From Desulfoferula mesophila (GTDB taxonomy: Bacteria > Desulfobacterota > Desulfarculia > Desulfarculales > Desulfarculaceae), in the NCBI RefSeq assembly GCF_037076455.1, contig NZ_AP028679.1, positions 3,363,501 through 3,427,500 of the forward strand: a stretch of DNA of 64,000 nt, given 5' to 3'. Positions 32,886-41,575 of the stretch are shown piece by piece. A program made the position numbers and the translations under genes. Positions within the stretch are counted from its first letter, which is position 1. Every line of letters starts with the position of its first letter. The notes under the pieces were generated by a model. That model searched no databases. It was not told where the DNA came from and saw only the letters and a list, made by a program, of their open reading frames with translations.

Positions 32886-33743
32886 ATGAAGACCGTAATC
32901 AGCAGCCCCAGCCGGGAAGTCATCATCGGCCACGACCAGCCGGTGGTGATGATCGGCGAGCGCATCAACCCCACGGGCCGCAAGAAGCTGGCCGCCGCCT
33001 TGGAAGCCGGCGACATGAGCCTGGTGCAGAGCGAGGCCCAAAAGCAGGTGGCCGCCGGAGCCCAGGTGTTGGACGTCAACGTGGGCGTGTCGGGCGCGGA
33101 CGAAAAGGATCTCATGCTGCAAGCTTTGCAGGCCATCACCGAAGTGGTGGACGTGCCGCTTTGCATCGACTCGGCCAAGCCCGAGGTTTTGGCCGCTGGT
33201 CTGGAGGCCTACAAGGGCAAAGCCCTGGTCAACTCGGTGAACGGCGAGGAGGCCAAACTAAAGGAAGTGCTGCCCCTGGTGGCCGCGCACAAGGCGGCGG
33301 TGGTGGCCCTGACCATGGACGACCACGGCATCCCCACCGACGTGCCCACCCGCCTGGCCATCGCCGACAAGATCGTAAACGAGGCGGCCAAGCTGGGCAT
33401 CCCCTTGGAGGACATCGTCATCGACCCCCTGGCCATGAGCGTGGCCGCCGACGACGCCGCCGGGTTGGCCGCTTTGAGCGCCCTGGCGGGCATCAAGGGG
33501 AAGCTGGGCGTCAACCAGACCATCGGAGCCAGCAACGTTTCCTATGGTCTGCCCGACCGCAAGGCCATCAACGCCACCTTCCTGGCCATGGCGGTCATGT
33601 CCGGGCTTACCTGCCCCATCACCGACCCCACCGTTTGGCCCGTCCGCCGGACCCTGTTGATCAGCGACCTTCTGACCGGCAAGGACGAGTACGCCATGAA
33701 CTATATCACCGCCTACCGGGAACAATTCCCGGAAGAAGACTAG
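32886..33743 (+). CDS. Methyltetrahydrofolate:corrinoid methyltransferase-like protein
   Basis: A 285-residue pterin-binding-fold enzyme like AcsE/MeTr and the methyltransferase II of O-demethylase systems. The N-terminal VVMIGERINPTGRKKL, the GAQVLDVNVG segment and PLCIDSAKPEV are the family's pterin-site motifs. It would take methyl from the methylated corrinoid protein to tetrahydrofolate, feeding the Wood-Ljungdahl pathway, or work in reverse. The start at 32886 is 16 bases after the previous stop, with GACGAGG in between. It is cytoplasmic. No other acetyl-CoA synthase genes lie in the window. Confidence 0.88.
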   Translation: MKTVISSPSREVIIGHDQPVVMIGERINPTGRKKLAAALEAGDMSLVQSEAQKQVAAGAQVLDVNVGVSGADEKDLMLQALQAITEVVDVPLCIDSAKPEVLAAGLEAYKGKALVNSVNGEEAKLKEVLPLVAAHKAAVVALTMDDHGIPTDVPTRLAIADKIVNEAAKLGIPLEDIVIDPLAMSVAADDAAGLAALSALAGIKGKLGVNQTIGASNVSYGLPDRKAINATFLAMAVMSGLTCPITDPTVWPVRRTLLISDLLTGKDEYAMNYITAYREQFPEED

Positions 33744-33769
33744 GGCGAGCAGAGCAAAGAGGAGGAATC

Positions 33770-34417
33770 GTGGCTGACTTGCAGGCAATCAAGGAAGCGG
33801 TAAGCAAGGGCAAGCGCAAGGACATCGCCGGGCTGGTGCAGACCGCCCTGGACGACGGTGCGGACCCCAACACCATCATCAACAACTACATGATCGAGGC
33901 CATGAAAGAGGTGGGCGCGCGCTTCGAGGCCAAGAAGATCTTCGTGCCCGAAATGATGATCGCCGCCCGCACCATGCAGACCGGGCTGGACGTGATCAAG
34001 CCCTTGCTGGAGGCCCAGGGCTCCCAGAAGGAGACCGTGGGCACCGTGGTCATCGGCACGGTGTTCGGCGACCTGCACGACATCGGCAAGAACCTGGTGG
34101 TGCTGATGCTGGAAAGCTCGGGCTTCGAGGTGTTCAACATCGGCGAGAACGTGCCGCCCGAGAAGTTCGTGGAAAAGGCCAAGGAGCATGGCGCCGACAT
34201 CGTGGGCCTCTCCAGCCTGCTGACCACCGGCGACCCCCACTTGAAGGCCACCATCGAGGCGGTCAAGGCCAGCGATTTGGCCGACAAGGTCAAGGTGGTC
34301 TGCGGCGGCGCGGCGGTGACCCGCAAGTTCGCGGTGGACCAGTGCGGCGCCGACGGCCACGCCACCGACGCGGTGGACGCGGTCAAGACCATCAAACAGC
34401 TCATGGGCCTCAACTAG
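33770..34417 (+). CDS. Corrinoid (B12-binding) methyl carrier protein
   Basis: A 215-residue carrier with an N-terminal helical cap (residues 1-85) and a Rossmann B12 domain. The cobalt-ligand motif DLHDIGK (Asp-x-His-x-x-Gly) sits near residue 101, and SSLLTTG and GGAAVT follow at the expected distances. It is cytoplasmic and passes the methyl group between the two methyltransferases encoded just before it. The start is GTG 33770 with GAGGAGG 5-6 bases upstream; the open frame reaching back to 33161 is a shadow of the previous gene. Confidence 0.94.
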   Translation: MADLQAIKEAVSKGKRKDIAGLVQTALDDGADPNTIINNYMIEAMKEVGARFEAKKIFVPEMMIAARTMQTGLDVIKPLLEAQGSQKETVGTVVIGTVFGDLHDIGKNLVVLMLESSGFEVFNIGENVPPEKFVEKAKEHGADIVGLSSLLTTGDPHLKATIEAVKASDLADKVKVVCGGAAVTRKFAVDQCGADGHATDAVDAVKTIKQLMGLN

Positions 34418-34500
34418 ACCCTCCCCTCCCTCCCAACCAGGCGCGCGGGGCCTTCCCCCCCTCCATGGCCCCGCGCGCCGCCCCCTTTATGGGAGCGAAC

Positions 34501-36345
34501 ATGCCCCGCGCCGACCAAGAGCGAGTAACTTTCCAGCCCATGGGCCGCCGGGCCGACCCCCAGCCGGGCCAAAGTCTTTTGCATTTGGCCCAGAGCGCCG
34601 GAGTGGGCATCGAGGCGCCCTGCGGCGGCAAGGGCCTGTGCGGCAAGTGCCGGGTGCGCCCGGAGGGTGCGGCCACGCCCCTCACCCCGGCGGAAAAGGC
34701 CCTGCTGGGCTCTGACGCGCAAGAGGGACTGCGCCTGGCCTGCCAGGCCGCCCTGCCCCAGGGAGGCACGGTGTGGGTGCCGCCCGAGAGCCGGGCCCAG
34801 CGCCAGGTGATTCTCACCAGCGGACCAAGCGGCGAGTTGGAGCTGGACCCGGCGGTAAGGGCCTTTGAGCTGAGCGTGCCCCCGGCCCAACCGCCGGAGC
34901 CCGAGGCGGCGCGGGAACGCCTGCAGGCCGCCCTTTCCCAAGCCGCCGGTAACCACCTGCAAGCCCCGCCGGAGCTCCCGTTGGGCCTTTTGCGGGCTTT
35001 GCCCGGCCTGCTCAAGCAAGGTGGCGAGCTCCAGGCTACCCTGCGCCACGACCGGGAGATAGTGGACCTGACCCCGGTCGGCGAGGGCTCGCCCCTGGGC
35101 CTGGCCGTAGACCTGGGCACTACCACGGTGGTCGCCTACCTGTGCGACCTGAATAGCGGCCAACTGTTGGCGGTCAGTTCGGAGATGAACCCCCAGGTCC
35201 CCTACGGCGACGACGTCATCTCGCGCATGTCCCTGTGCGCCGGCGATCCCCAAGGCCTGGGCAGGCTCAGCGCGGCGGCGGTGGAATGCGTCAACGCCCT
35301 GGCCATGGACGCCTGCGCCCAGGCGGGGCGCGACCCCGGCCGCATCCTGGAATGCGTCATGGTGGGCAACTCCGCCATGCATCACATCTTCCTGGCCCTG
35401 GAGCCGGCCTCGCTGGCCATGGCCCCTTACGCCCCGGTAGTGCGCGGCCCGGTGGAGGTAAAGGCCCGCCAGGCGGGGCTGGCTCTGAGCCGGGAGGCTT
35501 GGCTGCACTGGCTGCCGCTCAAGGCCGGATTCGTGGGGGCGGACATCGTGGCCGTGGCCCTGGCCGTTGGCGCCGACCAAATCGAGGAGCCCACCCTGAT
35601 CCTGGACCTGGGCACCAACGGCGAGATGGTCCTGGCCGCGGGCGGACGCATGCTGGCCTGCTCCACCGCCGCCGGACCCGCCTTGGAAGGCGGGCACATC
35701 GGACAGGGCATGCGCGGCGCGCCGGGCGCGGTGGAGCGCGCCGCCCTGGAGCGCGGGGCCTCCTCGGCCGAGCTCAGGGTGATCGGCGGCGCCAAGCCGG
35801 TGGGCTTTTGCGGCTCGGGCCTGGTCTCGCTGATCAGCTGCCTTCTGGAAGCCGGGGTCCTGCTGCCCGGCGGCGGCTTCGACCAAGAGCAAGGCCACGG
35901 CTTGGTGCGCGAGGGCGAGCACGGCCTGGAGTTCGTGGCCGCGCCCGCCGGGGCCACCGGCCACGGCCGCGACCTGGTGCTGACCAGCGGCGACGTGGCC
36001 GAGGTGCAGCTGGCCAAGGCGGCCATCCGGGCCGGGGCCGAGGTGCTCATGGCCGAGATGGGGGTGGAGCGCTTGGAGCGGGTGCTTTTGGCCGGGGCCT
36101 TCGGCAATTATCTGGACCCGGCAGAAGCGGCGCGCATCGGCCTGTTCCCGCCGGTGCCCGTGGAGTATGTTCAGGGCGTGGGCAACTCCGCCGGAGTCGG
36201 CGCGGTGATGGCCTTGGTGAGCCGCGAACAGCGCCGCCGGGCCGATGGGCTGGCCCACGCCATGGGCTACGTGGAGCTTTCGGGCCATCCCTTGTTCCAG
36301 GACCTGTTCGTGGACAGCATGACCTTTCCCGGCGAGGGTGATTGA
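34501..36345 (+). CDS. RACo-like [2Fe-2S] reductive activator of corrinoid proteins
   Basis: A 614-residue protein. Residues 1-95 form a [2Fe-2S] ferredoxin domain with Cys41, Cys47, Cys50 and Cys81. After a linker, an ASKHA ATPase fold carries LAVDLGTTTVVAYL near residue 200 and LILDLGTNGEM near 368. This is the RACo/RamA-like activator (COG3894) that uses ATP to reduce inactive Co(II) corrinoid to Co(I). I put the start at ATG 34501, with GGGAG 5 bases before. It ends in TGATG with the CobW-type gene, so the two are coupled. Its place fits the methyltransferase set directly upstream. Confidence 0.92.
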   Translation: MPRADQERVTFQPMGRRADPQPGQSLLHLAQSAGVGIEAPCGGKGLCGKCRVRPEGAATPLTPAEKALLGSDAQEGLRLACQAALPQGGTVWVPPESRAQRQVILTSGPSGELELDPAVRAFELSVPPAQPPEPEAARERLQAALSQAAGNHLQAPPELPLGLLRALPGLLKQGGELQATLRHDREIVDLTPVGEGSPLGLAVDLGTTTVVAYLCDLNSGQLLAVSSEMNPQVPYGDDVISRMSLCAGDPQGLGRLSAAAVECVNALAMDACAQAGRDPGRILECVMVGNSAMHHIFLALEPASLAMAPYAPVVRGPVEVKARQAGLALSREAWLHWLPLKAGFVGADIVAVALAVGADQIEEPTLILDLGTNGEMVLAAGGRMLACSTAAGPALEGGHIGQGMRGAPGAVERAALERGASSAELRVIGGAKPVGFCGSGLVSLISCLLEAGVLLPGGGFDQEQGHGLVREGEHGLEFVAAPAGATGHGRDLVLTSGDVAEVQLAKAAIRAGAEVLMAEMGVERLERVLLAGAFGNYLDPAEAARIGLFPPVPVEYVQGVGNSAGVGAVMALVSREQRRRADGLAHAMGYVELSGHPLFQDLFVDSMTFPGEGD

Positions 36346-37355
36346 TGCGCCTTATCACGGTGGGCGGATTTTTGGGGGCAGGCAAGACCTCCCTGTTGCA
36401 GGGCCTGGGCCGCTGGTGGGGGGAGCAGGGCCTGCGCTTGCTGGTATTGGAAAACGAGGCTGGGCAGGTGGCCCTGGACGACCGCCTGCTGCGCGAGCTT
36501 CCCCTGGAGGTGCGCCTGCTGCCCGGCGGTTGCGCTTGCTGCGATTTGCAAGGGGCTCTGGTGGACCTGCTCAAGCAGGTCCAGAGCGAAGGCCGCTGGG
36601 ATTTGGTGCTTCTGGAGCCCAGCGGGGTGGCCTCCCTGGCCTCGCTACGCCAGTTGCTGGAGCGCTTTGTACCGGAGTTGGGCCAGGGCCTCACGCTGAC
36701 AGTGGTGGATGCCTCCCGCTACGCCACCATGACCAGGGCCTTGCCCAAGCTGCTGGCCGATCATCTGGCCGCTTCCAGCCAAGTGGTGCTTTCCAAGGCC
36801 GATCTCATGCCCGAGGACGAGGTGAGCCGGATCAGCGGTGAACTGCGCCTGGCCGCGCCCCAGGCCCAGGTCTGGCCCGCGGACCTGCGCGGCGAAGGAG
36901 CTTATGTCCTGGCCCACGAGCTGGCTCCCCGCCTGACGGCCGGGGATTTCCATCCCGAGATGACCCAAATTACGGCGGGCGACGGCCCGCACCAGGCCCG
37001 CTCCTTTGTCTTGGATTTGCCCCCAACGGGTCTCGCCGCCCGGGCGGCCAGTGGCCTGGTGGGTGAAATGGTCGGTGCCCTGAACGGCCCGCAAGCCAAC
37101 TGGCTGGGCCACGTCAAGCTGTGGGGACAGGATCAGAAGGGCGCCCAGTTGCTGGTAAGCGGCACCACCGCCCGTGACGTGGGCGTGCGGGGAGAATCCC
37201 CCGGTCCCGTGCAGGGACGCGCCTGGCTGGTGGTGATCAGCCACGCCGACCTGCCCGACGACCTTTACGACCTGCTGCGCGTTTGCTTGGCTTCGGCCGC
37301 GCCGGGCGCGGAGCTGCGGCCGATCGCCTCGGCCCCCGCCCCGCTCTCCCTGTAG
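36345..37355 (+). CDS. CobW/HypB/UreG-family GTPase
   Basis: A 336-residue P-loop GTPase of the COG0523/CobW family, which loads or guards metal in target proteins. Walker A GGFLGAGKTS sits at residues 7-16, and the metal-site CxCC is in GGCACCDLQG near residue 63. A TKxD-equivalent is LSKAD near residue 150. The ATG at 36345 shares a base with the RACo stop. A metal chaperone for the zinc-dependent methyltransferase or for cobalt is plausible but not shown. Last gene of this operon. Confidence 0.88.
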   Translation: MRLITVGGFLGAGKTSLLQGLGRWWGEQGLRLLVLENEAGQVALDDRLLRELPLEVRLLPGGCACCDLQGALVDLLKQVQSEGRWDLVLLEPSGVASLASLRQLLERFVPELGQGLTLTVVDASRYATMTRALPKLLADHLAASSQVVLSKADLMPEDEVSRISGELRLAAPQAQVWPADLRGEGAYVLAHELAPRLTAGDFHPEMTQITAGDGPHQARSFVLDLPPTGLAARAASGLVGEMVGALNGPQANWLGHVKLWGQDQKGAQLLVSGTTARDVGVRGESPGPVQGRAWLVVISHADLPDDLYDLLRVCLASAAPGAELRPIASAPAPLSL

Positions 37356-37518
37356 GCGCAAAACCCTCCTCGGCGGGAGTTTTCTCGCCAACCCGCGCCC
37401 AGGCGGCCTTGCCGCCCTCCCCTCCTCGCTTCATCCCCAAGTTTCCAACCCGGCGGCGCCAAGGCTCGGTTGGTCGGGAACAGCCGTGCACAATAACGCA
37501 TCGCGGTAGGGAAAGGGG

Positions 37519-37548
37519 TTGACAATGAACTTATTAATTAAATACGAT
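37519..37548 (+). promoter_or_regulatory. Promoter of the IclR regulator gene
   Basis: TTGACA (37519-37524) with TACGAT (37543-37548) at 18 bases gives a good housekeeping promoter. Transcription would begin near 37555, within the palindrome described next, so a bound regulator would block it. The leader is only about 25-30 bases. Confidence 0.65.
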
Positions 37549-37550
37549 AA

Positions 37551-37573
37551 TTTTCGTTAACAATTAACGAAAA
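37551..37573. promoter_or_regulatory. Palindromic operator over the IclR gene promoter start
   Basis: Arms TTTTCGTTAA (37551-37560) and TTAACGAAAA (37564-37573) are exact complements around CAA. A third half-site, GCGTTAA, follows at 37574-37580. It lies over the transcription start and just before the TTG codon at 37582, so the IclR protein most likely represses its own gene and the operon through it. Confidence 0.7.
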
Positions 37574-37581
37574 GCGTTAAT

Positions 37582-38397
37582 TTGACCAGACAGCAGCGTT
37601 ATTTCGTGCAAGCTCTGGCCAGGGGATTGAAAGTCCTTCAAGTTTTTTCAGCCGAGCATCCCCGCCTGACCTTGTCGCAAATCTCCGAGCGCACCGGCTA
37701 CAACGTAGTGGCCGTGCAGCGCTACACCGACACCCTCATGGAGCTGGGCTTCCTTAAGCGCAACCGGCACCGGGAGTTTTTCCTGGGGCCCCAGGTGCTC
37801 TCCCTGGGCTTCGCCTTTTTGAACCGCACCCAGCTCAAGAAGATCGCCGAGGAGTACATCTCGGAGTTTTCCGAGCGGGTGCAGCGCACCTTGAACATGG
37901 CCATCCTGGACGGCCCCGAGGTCATCTTCATCTACCGCAAAGAGGTGCACCGCTTCCTCAGCTATGACCTGCACGCGGGCTCCAAGCTGCCGGCTCATTG
38001 CACCGGCTCGGGCAAGTGCCTGCTGGCTGGCCTGGACGACCACAGCTTGAAGGAACTGCTGCGCACCGCCGATCTCTACCGGGTCACGCCCTACACCATC
38101 GTGGACCCCGAGGCCCTGTGGGACGACCTCATGCTCACCCGCGAGCGGGGCTACAGCATCGCCAACCGGGAGTGGATCTCCGACCTCTATTCCCTGGGGG
38201 TGCCGGTCATCAACCAGGAGGCCAAGATGGAGGCCGCGGTAAACCTTTCCCTTTCCCTGGAAGATGCCAAGGGAGCCCACCTCAAGAGCATGCTGGAGCA
38301 GTTCATAGAGCTGGGCCGCAGCCTTTCGGCGGCCATGGGCTATCAAGGACCCTATCCGGTGATCCCCATCGCCGATCCTTCGGGAGATGCCAGTTGA
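37582..38397 (+). CDS. IclR-family transcriptional regulator
   Basis: A 271-residue regulator. The N-terminal winged helix-turn-helix covers about residues 10-70 with LTLSQISERTGYNVVAVQRYTDTL. The ligand-binding IclR domain follows, with LPAHCTGSGKCLLAGL and the RERGYSIANREW region that typically holds effector contacts. The start is TTG 37582 directly after the operator. It heads and is translationally coupled (TTGA) to the acyl-CoA ligase gene, so it probably controls the whole catabolic operon. The effector may be the TRAP substrate or its CoA ester. Confidence 0.92.
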   Translation: MTRQQRYFVQALARGLKVLQVFSAEHPRLTLSQISERTGYNVVAVQRYTDTLMELGFLKRNRHREFFLGPQVLSLGFAFLNRTQLKKIAEEYISEFSERVQRTLNMAILDGPEVIFIYRKEVHRFLSYDLHAGSKLPAHCTGSGKCLLAGLDDHSLKELLRTADLYRVTPYTIVDPEALWDDLMLTRERGYSIANREWISDLYSLGVPVINQEAKMEAAVNLSLSLEDAKGAHLKSMLEQFIELGRSLSAAMGYQGPYPVIPIADPSGDAS

Positions 38398-39932
38398 ACG
38401 TAGGCGCATTACTGGTAAACACGGCGGGCAAGTTCCCCGACGCCACCGCCATCGTGGCGGGCGGCACCCGCCTGAGCTTCCGTGAGCTGGACGAGCGCAC
38501 CCGCCGCCTGGCCTCGGCCCTCTTGGCGGCCGGGCTGCGCCCCGGAGACGCGGTGGGCATGCTTTTCTACAACACCGTGCCCATGGTGGAGGCCTATTTC
38601 GCCACGGTGCGGGCGGGCCTGGTGGCGGTGCCCATCAACTTCCGCCTGGCCGGACGCGAGATGGCCTTCATGCTGGACGACTCGGGAGCCAAGGCCTTTT
38701 TCTACGACCCCGAGTTCGACCCGGTTATCGCCGGCATCAGGGACGGGCTGGACCAGCTCCGCTTCCTGGTGTCGCCGGGCCCCGGCCCCTCGGGCCTGGC
38801 CCGGGACTACGAGCAATTCCTGGCCGGGGGCCGGGCGGGGGCGGCGGACCCCGAGGGCATCGCCGAGGACCATCCCTGCCAGATCATGTACACCTCCGGC
38901 ACCACCGGCCGCCCCAAGGGGGCGGTGATCACCCATCGCAACGTGATCTGGAACCTGTTCAACACCATCCAGGGCCGCGAGGACCGCAATGGGCAAGTTT
39001 CCATCATCGTGGGCCCGCTGTACCACACCGCCGCGCTGAACAACCACCTGACCATCCAGGTGGCCCTGGGCGGCACCGCCGTGTTGGTCAAGAACTTCGA
39101 CGCCGAGGGGCTCTTGGCCACCATCGAGCGGGAGCGGGCCACGGTCATCTCCGGCTCGCCGGCCATGTACAACCTCTTGATGCAGCACCCCGCCGCCGGC
39201 CGCTACGACACCAGCAGCATAACCAAGTGCACCGCCGGGGCCGACAAGCTGGCCATGGAGACCAAGCGCCGCCTGATGGAGTTCTTCCCCAACATAGACG
39301 GGGTGTACGACGTCTACGGCTGCACCGAGGCCTCGCCCTGCATCGCCATCCTGGCCGCCCGGGATTCCCTGCGCAAAGACGCCTCCATCGGCCCGCCCCT
39401 GCCCTTTTTGCAGGCGCGGATCATGGACGAGATGGGCCGCTTCCTGGGCCCGGACCAGGTGGGCGAGCTGGTCTGCCGGGGCCCCAACGTGATGCGGGGA
39501 TATCACAACAACCCCCAGGGCACCGCCGAGGCCATTATCGACGGCTGGCTGCATACCGGCGACCTGGCCCGCATGGACGACGAAGGCTACCTGTACATCG
39601 TGGACCGCAAGAAGGACATGATCGTCAGCGGCGGCGAGAACATCTACCCCCGGGAGTTGGAAGAGGTGCTCTACACCCACCCGGAGATCGCCGACGCCGC
39701 CGTGGTGGGTCTGCCCGACGAGGTATGGGGCGAAAGCGTCTGCGCCTTCGTGGCCCTGAAGCCGGGCAGCGGCTTGGGAAGCGAGGAAGTGGTGGAATTG
39801 TGCAAGGCCAACCTGGCAAGCTACAAAAAGCCCAAGCGGGTGGAGTTTCTGGATGAAATCCCCCGCAATCCTTCGGGCAAAGTTCTCAAGGTTGAGCTGC
39901 GCCGTCAGTGGCTGGATAAATCGACAAACTAA
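38394..39932 (+). CDS. AMP-forming acyl-CoA synthetase
   Basis: A 512-residue ANL-family ligase that activates a carboxylic acid with ATP and CoA. The AMP motif is MYTSGTTGRPKGA; YGCTEASP, WLHTGDLAR and the C-terminal RNPSGKVLK with the catalytic Lys are present. The start is TTG 38394, overlapping the IclR stop, with GGGAG just before. The chain seems full length and fit for catalysis. Side-chain specificity is not clear from sequence; medium-chain, aromatic or branched acids are all possible. It acts in the cytoplasm on acid brought in by the TRAP system downstream. Confidence 0.9.
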   Translation: MNVGALLVNTAGKFPDATAIVAGGTRLSFRELDERTRRLASALLAAGLRPGDAVGMLFYNTVPMVEAYFATVRAGLVAVPINFRLAGREMAFMLDDSGAKAFFYDPEFDPVIAGIRDGLDQLRFLVSPGPGPSGLARDYEQFLAGGRAGAADPEGIAEDHPCQIMYTSGTTGRPKGAVITHRNVIWNLFNTIQGREDRNGQVSIIVGPLYHTAALNNHLTIQVALGGTAVLVKNFDAEGLLATIERERATVISGSPAMYNLLMQHPAAGRYDTSSITKCTAGADKLAMETKRRLMEFFPNIDGVYDVYGCTEASPCIAILAARDSLRKDASIGPPLPFLQARIMDEMGRFLGPDQVGELVCRGPNVMRGYHNNPQGTAEAIIDGWLHTGDLARMDDEGYLYIVDRKKDMIVSGGENIYPRELEEVLYTHPEIADAAVVGLPDEVWGESVCAFVALKPGSGLGSEEVVELCKANLASYKKPKRVEFLDEIPRNPSGKVLKVELRRQWLDKSTN

Positions 39933-40022
39933 GCCGCGGGCCCGCATGGGGTTTTAGCGGGCCGGGCTAAGCCATAGAGGAGTGATGAACGACGGGAACC
40001 TTTTAAAGGGAGGGAAATTCCC

Positions 40023-41000
40023 ATGCAAGCTAAAAGAACCATGAAGACAGTCTTGGCCTTAGGTTTGGCCCTGGCCCTGGCCCTCAGCCTGGCAGGAGGC
40101 GCCTTGGCCGCCGACGAGCGCCTGTCCATCGGCACCGCCAGCACCGGCGGCAGCTGGTATCCCCTGGGCGGCGGGGTGGCCAACATGATCAACAAGTACA
40201 TCAAGGGCTACTACGCCTCGGCCCACCCCTCGGGCGCCAGCATCGAAAACATCCGCGCGGTCATGAAGGGTCAGGACGCCCTGGCCCTGTCCATGCCCGA
40301 CGCCGCCCTGTACGCCTACGAGGGCAAGGGCGCCTTCGAGGGCAAGCCCCAGAAAAAACTGCGGGGCCTGTTCTCCACCTATCCCGTGGACATCCAGTTC
40401 TACGTGCTGGCCGATTCGCCCATCAAGACCATCGCCGACATGAAGGGCAAGAACCTCAAGGTGGCGGTGGGCGCGCCGGGCAGCGGCACCGAGAAGATGG
40501 CCCAGTACGTGCTCAAGGTCTACGGCATCACCTATGACGACATCGACGAGCAGTTCTTGAGCGCCACCGAGACCACGGCGGCCATGAAGGACGGCAACAT
40601 CGACGTGGGCATCGTGACCCTGGGCACCCCGGCCCCCACCCTGATGGACCTGGCCACCCAGCGCGACATCCGCTTCCTGGACATCGACCCCGCGGTGGCC
40701 CAGAAGATCAACAAGGCCTTCCCGGCCTATTTCCCGCGCACCATCCCGGCGGGAACCTACAAGAACATGACCAAGCCCCACCACACCCTGGCCTGGATGG
40801 GCCTGTTCGTGGTCAGCGCCGACATGCCCGACAAGCTGGCCTACGACATCTGCAAGGCCGTGTTCGACCACAAGGCGGAGCTGGACAAGATTCACAAGAA
40901 GTTCACCCTGATCAACGTGGGCACCGCCACCAGCGGCATGTCGGTGCCTCTGCACCCCGGAGCCATCAAGTTCTTCAAGGAGGCCGGAGTGCTGAAGTAG
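40023..41000 (+). CDS. TRAP transporter binding protein, TAXI family
   Basis: A 325-residue exported solute-binding protein. The leader TVLALGLALALALSLAGGAL is cut near ALAADE. The mature protein begins LSIGTASTGGSWYPLGGG, the hallmark of the TAXI family; GAPGSGTEKMAQYVL and the MGLFVVSADMPDKLAYDI region complete it. TAXI proteins hand small organic acids to the 4TM/12TM permease, here encoded at 41576. A good AAAGGGAGG precedes the ATG. The stem 39939-39963 in the 90-base gap upstream may tune its level. Confidence 0.93.
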   Translation: MQAKRTMKTVLALGLALALALSLAGGALAADERLSIGTASTGGSWYPLGGGVANMINKYIKGYYASAHPSGASIENIRAVMKGQDALALSMPDAALYAYEGKGAFEGKPQKKLRGLFSTYPVDIQFYVLADSPIKTIADMKGKNLKVAVGAPGSGTEKMAQYVLKVYGITYDDIDEQFLSATETTAAMKDGNIDVGIVTLGTPAPTLMDLATQRDIRFLDIDPAVAQKINKAFPAYFPRTIPAGTYKNMTKPHHTLAWMGLFVVSADMPDKLAYDICKAVFDHKAELDKIHKKFTLINVGTATSGMSVPLHPGAIKFFKEAGVLK

Positions 41001-41009
41001 GCGCCGGCC

Positions 41010-41567
41010 TTGCGCCTCGGCACGATAAAAGCCAAGGGAGCGCGGCCGCCCCAGCCGGCGGCCCGCTCCCGGCTCCCACGTTTCGTGGGCTTGGCCGCGG
41101 CCCTGTTGCTGGCCCTGGCCTGGGCCGCGTCGTCTCCGGCGGCCGAGCCCCGGCTGGTGCTCAACCTGGTGGAAACCGACACGGGCCGGGTGGCTCTCAG
41201 CTTGCCCATAGAGCCGGGCGAGGAATTCACGGTGTGGTTCCTGCATTCCTATGACCGCGCCTTTTTCGCCGAGCACTACCGCGCCCTGGGCCCGGGCCGC
41301 ATCCTGCTGACCCACATGACCTTCAAGTCCAACCTCAACGGGGAGGGCTTCGAGTACCACGACTTTCATCTGCGCCCGGACGGGGTGGGCGAGTTGCGCA
41401 ATATCAACGAACCTCGCCAGGAGGTCCATTTCATGATGGGCTCCCCGGACATGGCCGATCACACCCTTATCCTGCGGGGCAAGCGCATCCGCCTGGTGAA
41501 TTACGTCGCTCCCCGCACCCTGGTTAGTTTTTTTGTTTGCCAAGCGCCGCTAAAAAATAAGGATTAG
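41010..41567 (+). CDS. DUF1850 protein of a TRAP-TAXI system
   Basis: A 185-residue protein of the DUF1850 family, usually encoded between TAXI binding-protein and permease genes, as here. A basic N-terminus and the hydrophobic stretch VGLAAALLLALAWAA look like a leader or single anchor. The conserved VWFLHSYDRAFFAEHYRAL region is present. The start may be TTG 41010 or GTG 41085; neither has a clear ribosome site, so this end is uncertain. The role is not known; it probably helps the transporter. Confidence 0.82.
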   Translation: MRLGTIKAKGARPPQPAARSRLPRFVGLAAALLLALAWAASSPAAEPRLVLNLVETDTGRVALSLPIEPGEEFTVWFLHSYDRAFFAEHYRALGPGRILLTHMTFKSNLNGEGFEYHDFHLRPDGVGELRNINEPRQEVHFMMGSPDMADHTLILRGKRIRLVNYVAPRTLVSFFVCQAPLKNKD

Positions 41568-41575
41568 GTACCGTC

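Noticed and set aside
37360-37384. Possible terminator after the CobW-type gene
   Set aside because: The stem CTCC/GGAG is short and needs a two-base bulge before the A/T pairs; too weak to call.
41085-41567. Shorter DUF1850 reading from GTG 41085
   Set aside because: It would cut off the basic N-terminus before the hydrophobic segment and has no better ribosome site than TTG 41010.
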